From positions 1 to 10,727 of the forward strand of contig CAKTCY010000064.1 of the NCBI GenBank assembly GCA_934540955.1: DNA of 10,727 bases, given 5' to 3'. The notes under the pieces are model-generated. The model saw only the letters and a program-made list of their open reading frames with translations, was not told where the DNA came from and did not search any database. Source of the stretch: an uncultured Faecalibacterium sp. (GTDB lineage: Bacteria; Bacillota; Clostridia; Oscillospirales; Ruminococcaceae). Made by a program: the position numbers and the translations under genes. How positions within the stretch are numbered: the stretch's first letter is position 1; each line of letters begins with the position of its first letter. This document shows positions 6,018 to 10,727 of this stretch, one piece after another.

Positions 6018-6049
6018 ATGCAAAAGGGGGCAGACTGCCCCCTTTGCAT
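6018..6049 (-). other. Leader hairpin before galM
   Basis: ATGCAAAAGGGGGCA pairs with TGCCCCCTTTGCAT around a three-base loop, with one bulged A (about 14 bp). Its position is about 10 bases after the expected galM transcription start. On the minus strand TTTT is part of the descending arm and GCATTT follows, so it is at best a weak terminator. It may be an attenuator or a 5' stabilising hairpin. Confidence 0.5.
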
Positions 6050-6065
6050 CTTGTCTGTATTTATG

Positions 6066-6074
6066 ATTATATCA
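6066..6074 (-). promoter_or_regulatory. Extended -10 promoter of galM
   Basis: On the minus strand a perfect TATAAT (6066-6071) is preceded by TGA (6072-6074), forming an extended -10 element. No good -35 box lies at 16-18 bases upstream, which is common for this promoter type. The start would be near 6059, giving a leader of about 73 bases that contains the hairpin at 6018-6049. Confidence 0.75.
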
Positions 6075-6168
6075 CAGTTTTCCGGTTTTGTGTTGGATTC
6101 ATTTTAGAATTACCCTCCAATTTTTACGGCGATTTTTTGTTGGAATCATCGAAAGTGACTACAACACC

Positions 6169-6208
6169 AAAAAGCGCCCCGCACTTCCGGTGGAAGTGCG
6201 GGGCGCTT
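6169..6208 (-). terminator. Rho-independent terminator of the RND gene
   Basis: A perfect 17-bp stem (6172-6188 with 6192-6208) closes a three-base loop. The minus-strand tail begins TTTTTGG. It lies 23 bases after the stop codon of the large transporter and upstream of the galM promoter. Confidence 0.92.
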
Positions 6209-6230
6209 GGGTGATACAGGCTGGTACGCC

Positions 6231-9200
6231 TTATGCCTCCGGCTGAGGCTGTGCCGCAGAGGACTGGGCGGCAATGAACTCGGCGGCATCGTCCGGGATG
6301 TCGTCCAAGTCCTCATCGCTGCCGACGTCCACGTTGAGCGGCGGCTTCTTGAACAGGATATCGTACAGGATGGGCACGATATACAGGGTCATCAGGGTGG
6401 CGTAGCTCAGGCCGCAGATGATGACGATGGCCATGCCGCTCATCAGCTGGCTTGCCATATCGTTGCTGAACACCATTTGCAGCATGGCCAGCACGGTGGT
6501 CAGGGTGGTCATCAGGATGGGGCGCATACGGGTCTTGCCGGTGGCCACCAGCGCGGCGCGGCGCTCCATGCCGCCGATGCGCAGCTGGTTGGCGTAGTCC
6601 ACGAACACGATGCCGTTGTTGACGACCGTACCCATCAGCACGATGAAGCCCATCATGGAGATCATGGTCAGCTGCTGGCCGGTGAGCAGCAGGCCCAGCA
6701 GACCGCCGGTAAAGGCCAGCGGCACGGTGAACAGCACGATGAAGGGGGACAGCAGGCTCTGGAACTGTGCCACCATGACAAGGTACACAAAGGGCAGGGC
6801 CAGTGCCATCCACTGGATCATCTCATCGGCCATATAGTTCACGCTGTCGCTCTCGCCGCCCATGGAGAAGGAGCAGCCCTCCGGCATCTCGTCGGTAAGG
6901 GCGAAGGCATCCAGCGCCTTTTTCACTGCACGCGCCTGCACCGTGGTATTGTAGCCCGGGGCAGTCTCGGCGGTAACGGTAACGTACTGGTTCCGGTTCT
7001 CGCTGGTGATGGAGTCCGGTGTGGTGCCGGTGGTCCAGCTGGCGATATCTGCCAGCGTGCAGGTGCCGGTGGCGGTGGTGCCGTCCGCAGACATGACGGT
7101 GGTCTCAAAGGTCATATCCATCATGTTTTCCTTGGTCAGCGGGTCCAGATTGTTGCTGATCTGCACATCCATGGTGGTGCCGTCCACAGTAACGGGGGTC
7201 TGCGCCGTGGTGGTAGTGGTCAGCTTTGCCGCGATCTGCTGGTACACCTGCGCAACGGTCAGGCCGTAGGCGCGCACCTTGTCGCGGTCCACCTGCAAAA
7301 TAATGGTGGAATCACCTGCGCCCAGACCGTTGGTGGCGTTCTGGAAGCCCTCAGTGCTGTTCACGATGTCCACGACCTTCTCGGACAGGGCGGTCAGGGT
7401 CTCGGCATCAGTGCCGTAGACCTTGATGGTCAGGCCGGTGACCAGCTGGCTGGTCAGGTCGTCGGTCATGCCGTACTGCTGGACGGTGGCGGTGCAGTCC
7501 GCAACACCGGCCACGGCTTCCTCCATGGCCTTGCAGGCGGCATCGATCTTGGAGGAGGAGAACTCCTCGTTGAGCTTGACGTTGATCTTGTATCTGCCGT
7601 AGCCGTTGGCGGCGTTCAGCAGGTCGGTGATGGTGGAGGGCAGGCCAAGGTTGGAAATATCCATGCCCGCCACGGTGTTGTCGGGGGTAATGCCTACCTC
7701 CTCCACGCCGTCCACGGTCATCACGGCCTGTACCACCTTACCGGCTACATCATAGGATTCCTGCTGCGAGAGGGTGTCGGTGGTGGAAAGGGTGATCATG
7801 GCCTCGTTGCTGGTGCTGGTGGGCAGCAGCTCGATGCCCATGGAGAACACCCGCCAGCCGCAGAACACCAGCAGCAGCACGGCGGCAGCCAGCGGCACAA
7901 AGCGCTTTTCCAGCGCCTTTTCCAGACTGCGGCCGTAGGCGTCCTGAATTTTATCGAACCACGCCAGCTTTTTGGGCTGGGCATTCTTCAGCACGGTAGC
8001 CGAGGCGGCAGGCACCACGGTAAGTGCCACGATGAGGGAGGCCATCAGGCAGTAGCCGATGCACAGGGACATGGGGCCCATCAGGCTGCGGATCATGCTG
8101 GCAGAGAACACCGCCGGCAGGAACACGCACACCGAGGTAAGGGTAGAGGCCACAACAGACATACCCACCTGACGCGCGCCCTGCACCGCAGCGCGGGCGG
8201 CGGGCACGCCGCGGCCGCGCAGACGGTAGACGTTCTCGATGACAACGACAGAGTTATCCACCAGCATACCGATGCCCAGCGAAAGGCCGGCCAGCGTCAT
8301 GACGTTCAGGTCCAGCCCGGTAAAGTACATCAGCACCACGGCAAACAGCACCGACAGGGGGATACTGACGCCGACCACCAGCGTGGGCTTGACGTCCTTC
8401 AGGAAGATGGCCAGCACGATGATGGCCAGTGCGGCACCCACCAGCATACTGGTGAGGATGCTCTTGATGAGGATGCTGATGTAGTTGCCCTGATTGGACA
8501 GCACCACAATGTGCAGACCCTCGTACTGGGCCTCCAGCTCCTTGAAGGCATCCAGACAGTTGGCAGATACCTCACCTGCGCTGGAGCTGTCATCCTTGTA
8601 GATCTTCAGCACCGAGGCCTGCTCGCCGTTCAGGCGGGTATAGCTGTCGGCGGCGTTGTCGATGACCTCCACGTCTGCCACGTCGGAAAGGCGCACGTCG
8701 CCGTAGCCCTCCACATGGAGCAGCAGTGCACCGCGGATATCCTCCACGCTGTCGTATTCCTCGCCCACCTTCAGCAGCCACGAACTGCCGTCCTTATCCT
8801 TGACGTAACCGGCGGGCATGGAGAAGTTCTGGGCGTAGATCAGGGTGGAAAGGGTATTGATATCCAATTGCTTAGCCACATCGGCGCTGGCAAGCGCCTT
8901 TTCCTTGGCGGCCTCGTACTGGGTCTTGGCCTCGCTGAGCTGCTTTTCGTACTCGTTCAGCATCTCGCGTGCCTCGGTAAACTGCATATAGGCAGCCAGC
9001 TGCTGCTGGGTAAAGCTGCCCAGTGCCTTGGAGAACTCGCCCATCATGCCGGGCACGTTGTCCATAGCCTTGATGGTGTCATCCAGCGTATTATAGATGA
9101 CGTTCAGGCTGTCCTGCAGCTGCAGCTCGTCCGCCAGATCTGCAGCGCCCTCGCCCTGCGTGCCGGTCTCGGTGTTGATGCGGTGCTGCAGGGTCTGCAA

Positions 9201-10175
9201 AGCACTGGAAAGCTTATCGGTGATGCTGCGCAGCTCGGACACGATCTCGATCAGGGAGTCGATATCCCGCATACCGGTGTTGTTGAACTTATCCAGCACA
9301 CGCTGCAAGCCGGCCTGCACCTCGACGAGAGCTTGCTGCACCTCGGGCTCCTTGACCACGGCAATCAGGTTGTTGACGCTTTGCAGCAGCGCCTCGGCCT
9401 GCTTGCGCACCACCTCTACGGCATTCCCGACCTCAGAGGACAAGGTGCCCATGACAGAGTTGGACACGGTGTTGCCGAAGTTTTTAAACTGCTTATCGTA
9501 TTCTGCGCGGCCGGCCTCGATCTTGGCCTCGGCCTCCTCCAGCTGGGCGTGCGCCACCTCCAGCTGGGTGTCGATAAGCTCCATCAGCCTTTCGTTGATG
9601 GCATCCACCTTTGCCTGATTCAGCTGCACCTGCACCAGCTGCTCCACAAGGCCGCTGGCAGACACGCTGGACACGCCGCCCTTGCGCTGGACGTAGGGGG
9701 TCATGGTGTTCTTGATAAAATCAGAAAGGTCGTACACCGAGCTGCCCTCGCGGCTGACAGCCACGGTCATAAAGGCGTTCATGTTCATGCTGTACTGCAC
9801 GATAGAGGGAGTCAGCGCCGTTTCCGGCAGGTCGCTCTTGGCCTGATCCAGCTTGTTGGACACCTGCACCAGTGCGCTGTCCATATCCGTGTCATCCACG
9901 AACTCCATCAGCAGCAGGCTGTAGTTTTCGGCCGAGGTGGCGGTGATCTTTGAAACACCGGGCACCGTAAGCGCATTTTGCAGCACGTCCGAGACCTCGG
10001 TCTCCACACGCTCCGGGCTGGCACCGGGATACACGGTGACCACCATCAGATACGGTGTGCTGACGTTCGGCAGCAGGTTGGTCTTCATCTTGGTGATCGA
10101 CACAAAGCCGAGCATCAGCACCATGATGACTGCAACCAGCACCGTAAATGGTTTTTTGACACTGAATTTTTCCAT
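6231..10175 (-). CDS. RND-family (AcrB/HAE1-like) efflux transporter with extracellular coiled-coil insertion
   Basis: This 1314-residue integral membrane protein is about 250 longer than AcrB or SwrC. The RND layout is clear: TM1 (8-29), a long loop (30-566), TM2-TM6 (about 567-589, 597-618, 622-646, 672-692, 702-725), TM7 (759-777), a second loop (778-1120) and TM8-TM12 (about 1121-1270). The TM4 proton-relay segment is GMLVDNSVVVIENVYR, where D640 matches AcrB D407 and N641 stands at D408; TM10 has VVNNGIVFVDY (1184-1194), as in many HAE1-type proteins. The extra length is in the first loop, about residues 195-437: charged heptad-like helices at both ends (195-230, 385-436) around further amphipathic helices. 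The equivalent point in the second loop (DRDKVRAYGLT, 963-973) has no insert. The C-terminus is acidic then Ala/Gln/Pro-rich. GGTAGG lies a few bases before the ATG. No adaptor or outer-membrane gene is adjacent. The substrate is unknown; drug, lipid or peptide export are all possible. Confidence 0.93.
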   Translation of the reverse strand: MEKFSVKKPFTVLVAVIMVLMLGFVSITKMKTNLLPNVSTPYLMVVTVYPGASPERVETEVSDVLQNALTVPGVSKITATSAENYSLLLMEFVDDTDMDSALVQVSNKLDQAKSDLPETALTPSIVQYSMNMNAFMTVAVSREGSSVYDLSDFIKNTMTPYVQRKGGVSSVSASGLVEQLVQVQLNQAKVDAINERLMELIDTQLEVAHAQLEEAEAKIEAGRAEYDKQFKNFGNTVSNSVMGTLSSEVGNAVEVVRKQAEALLQSVNNLIAVVKEPEVQQALVEVQAGLQRVLDKFNNTGMRDIDSLIEIVSELRSITDKLSSALQTLQHRINTETGTQGEGAADLADELQLQDSLNVIYNTLDDTIKAMDNVPGMMGEFSKALGSFTQQQLAAYMQFTEAREMLNEYEKQLSEAKTQYEAAKEKALASADVAKQLDINTLSTLIYAQNFSMPAGYVKDKDGSSWLLKVGEEYDSVEDIRGALLLHVEGYGDVRLSDVADVEVIDNAADSYTRLNGEQASVLKIYKDDSSSAGEVSANCLDAFKELEAQYEGLHIVVLSNQGNYISILIKSILTSMLVGAALAIIVLAIFLKDVKPTLVVGVSIPLSVLFAVVLMYFTGLDLNVMTLAGLSLGIGMLVDNSVVVIENVYRLRGRGVPAARAAVQGARQVGMSVVASTLTSVCVFLPAVFSASMIRSLMGPMSLCIGYCLMASLIVALTVVPAASATVLKNAQPKKLAWFDKIQDAYGRSLEKALEKRFVPLAAAVLLLVFCGWRVFSMGIELLPTSTSNEAMITLSTTDTLSQQESYDVAGKVVQAVMTVDGVEEVGITPDNTVAGMDISNLGLPSTITDLLNAANGYGRYKINVKLNEEFSSSKIDAACKAMEEAVAGVADCTATVQQYGMTDDLTSQLVTGLTIKVYGTDAETLTALSEKVVDIVNSTEGFQNATNGLGAGDSTIILQVDRDKVRAYGLTVAQVYQQIAAKLTTTTTAQTPVTVDGTTMDVQISNNLDPLTKENMMDMTFETTVMSADGTTATGTCTLADIASWTTGTTPDSITSENRNQYVTVTAETAPGYNTTVQARAVKKALDAFALTDEMPEGCSFSMGGESDSVNYMADEMIQWMALALPFVYLVMVAQFQSLLSPFIVLFTVPLAFTGGLLGLLLTGQQLTMISMMGFIVLMGTVVNNGIVFVDYANQLRIGGMERRAALVATGKTRMRPILMTTLTTVLAMLQMVFSNDMASQLMSGMAIVIICGLSYATLMTLYIVPILYDILFKKPPLNVDVGSDEDLDDIPDDAAEFIAAQSSAAQPQPEA

Positions 10176-10255
10176 CTTATCCTACCGTTTCTCTGCCACA
10201 CCGCCCAGCGCAGCAGCTTCTCCCTCTTTGGGGACAATGGGTTCCTAACATTCCT

Positions 10256-10283
10256 ATTATACACGCAAGGCGTGTGCTTTCAA
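10256..10283 (-). promoter_or_regulatory. Sigma-A promoter of the RND gene
   Basis: On the minus strand TTGAAA (10278-10283) and a perfect TATAAT (10256-10261) are 16 bases apart. The start would be near 10249, with a leader of about 74 bases to the ATG at 10175. The spacer holds an inverted repeat, listed separately. Confidence 0.85.
10261..10275. promoter_or_regulatory. Candidate operator between -35 and -10 of the RND gene
   Basis: A perfect inverted repeat ACACGC-AAG-GCGTGT fills the promoter spacer and touches the -10 box. Spacer-located dyads of this size are typical for TetR- or MarR-type repressors of efflux genes. It does not resemble the AT-rich dyad at the marR gene, so a different regulator is more likely. 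Confidence 0.55.
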
Positions 10284-10465
10284 TAGCAGGGCGGCGAATC
10301 TTTTGCGAAAGTTCTGTCAAAATCTGCAAAACGCACAGCCTTTCCGCCCCAAAACCGGCATTCCGTCTGCCTTCCTCCCTTCTGCCGCCGGACAGAATTC
10401 CGACACTTTTTTCCATACTGCATACGGTTGAGCCGGGGGAATCATTGCAGGGGAGGGAAAATTTT
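10284..10465. other. Noncoding stretch with no supported feature
   Basis: Between the RND promoter and the first palindromic repeat I see no gene with a ribosome binding site or a recognisable product. A GAGGGA segment (10453-10458) is the inverted complement of the start of repeat A (TCCCTC at 10468-10473), so part of this stretch may be a decayed repeat unit. Confidence 0.5.
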
Positions 10466-10518
10466 ACTCCCTCAGTCAAAACCTGACGGTTTTGCCAGCT
10501 CCCTCGGGGAGGGAAGTT
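10466..10518 (+). repeat. Two-hairpin palindromic repeat, unit A
   Basis: The unit begins ACTCCCTCAGTCA. Stem 1 is CAAAACC/GGTTTTG (10477-10483 with 10488-10494) around TGAC. TGCCAG follows, then stem 2 CTCCC/GGGAG (10499-10503 with 10507-10511) around TCG. It aligns with units B and C but is the most diverged, with a shorter second stem. Confidence 0.75.
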
Positions 10519-10520
10519 TA

Positions 10521-10573
10521 ACCCTCTCAGTCACGGCTTACGCCGTGCCAGCTCCCCCGAAGGGGGAGCTTTT
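10521..10573 (+). repeat. Two-hairpin palindromic repeat, unit B
   Basis: The unit begins ACCCTCTCAGTCA. Stem 1 is CACGGC/GCCGTG (10532-10537 with 10542-10547) around TTAC. Stem 2 is a perfect 9-bp AGCTCCCCC/GGGGGAGCT (10550-10558 with 10562-10570) around GAA. TTTT follows, so stem 2 could also act as a weak + strand terminator. It starts 55 bases after unit A in the same direction. Confidence 0.85.
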
Positions 10574-10596
10574 CGCCATCTGCCGATAAGTAGAGC

Positions 10597-10650
10597 AAAA
10601 CCTCCCCCTTTCGGGGGAGGTGGCATCGCGCAGCGATGACGGAGAGGGTT
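10597..10650 (-). repeat. Two-hairpin palindromic repeat, unit C (inverted)
   Basis: Read on the minus strand it begins ACCCTCTCCGTCA, like unit B. Stem 1 is CATCGC/GCGATG (10624-10629 with 10633-10638). Stem 2 is a 9-bp ACCTCCCCC/GGGGGAGGT (10600-10608 with 10613-10621), followed on the minus strand by TTTT. It faces unit B tail to tail, 23 bases away, so B plus C form a larger inverted repeat. Confidence 0.85.
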
Positions 10651-10698
10651 CGTCCTCTCAAAGACTTTTCTTTTTGCATAGAAATGTGCTTTTGATTA

Positions 10699-10707
10699 TG
10701 GTATACT
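10699..10707 (+). promoter_or_regulatory. Extended -10 promoter facing the right edge
   Basis: TGG (10699-10701) directly precedes TATACT (10702-10707), an extended -10 element on the + strand. No clear -35 box lies at standard spacing; the nearest TTGCAT (10674-10679) is 22 bases away. It probably drives a gene that begins beyond the window and is divergent from the RND gene. Confidence 0.5.
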
Positions 10708-10727
10708 AACAGCAGACTGAAAAAGCT

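Noticed and set aside
5987..6049. A 21-codon N-terminal extension of galM
   Set aside because: The upstream ATG lies in a leader hairpin without a ribosome binding site, while the downstream ATG has AGGAGG at nine bases and fits the family's N-terminus.
4898..6214. A 438-codon + strand frame opposite galM
   Set aside because: Antisense shadow of galM; it also runs through the galM promoter and the RND terminator.
8255..8260. N641 in place of AcrB D408 as a sign of a dead RND pump
   Set aside because: The VDN form in TM4, with VVNN in TM10, is common in HAE1-type RND proteins as I know them, so it does not suggest loss of function.
6207..9953. A 1248-codon open frame on the + strand opposite the RND gene
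   Set aside because: Same antisense effect of GC-biased third positions; low-complexity His/Gly/Gln composition and no domain, while the minus strand carries clear RND motifs.
10177..10479. A 100-codon minus-strand frame upstream of the RND gene
   Set aside because: It spans the RND promoter, has Cys/Arg/Gly-rich random-looking sequence and no ribosome binding site.
10466..10650. CRISPR array
   Set aside because: Units are about 55 bases apart, diverged, palindromic throughout and one is inverted, with no spacers of uniform length and no cas genes.

Overview
The window looks like chromosomal DNA of a GC-rich, low-redundancy gut Firmicute of the Oscillospiraceae/Ruminococcaceae type. Faecalibacterium or a close relative is my best guess. 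The grounds are a FeoA-FeoB fusion, a Firmicute-style MarR gene, AGGAGG-type ribosome binding sites, sigma-A promoters close to consensus, and a cluster of palindromic CCCTCTCAGTCA/CAGCTCCCCC repeats of a kind I associate with these genomes. The assignment is from memory and style, not from a search.

Layout, left to right. The 3' end of a trigger factor gene (tig, + strand, 1-209) converges on five genes that all lie on the minus strand. Read in their own direction these are a large RND-family exporter (10175-6231), aldose 1-epimerase galM (5986-4913), UDP-glucose 4-epimerase galE (4627-3602), a fused ferrous iron transporter feoAB (3298-956) and a MarR-family regulator (817-383). Each of the five has its own intrinsic terminator and at least a plausible promoter of its own, so the block reads as five single-gene transcription units rather than an operon. 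The clearest promoters are marR (TTGACA-17-TATAAT), feoAB (TTGACA-17-TATACT) and the RND gene (TTGAAA-16-TATAAT). Dyads that could be operators sit at these three promoters.

Functionally, galM and galE belong to the Leloir pathway of galactose use. feoAB imports Fe(II). The RND protein is a proton-driven exporter that carries an unusual insertion of about 240 residues, mostly coiled coil, in its first extracellular loop. No adaptor or outer-membrane partner is encoded nearby, as expected in a one-membrane cell. The MarR gene follows feoAB directly; its targets cannot be told from the sequence apart from likely self-control.

Noncoding content is the most unusual part. A 35-base element made of two interleaved inverted repeats occurs twice (226-260 and 3436-3470) with identical internal spacing and one compensatory base-pair change. 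Each copy is followed 17-18 bases later by a strong + strand terminator. One copy is in the tig 3' UTR. The other is an orphan between two minus-strand genes and may be a small RNA. At the right end (10466-10650), three copies of a two-hairpin repeat have first stems that differ in sequence but remain perfectly paired. A + strand promoter at the right edge points to a gene outside the window.
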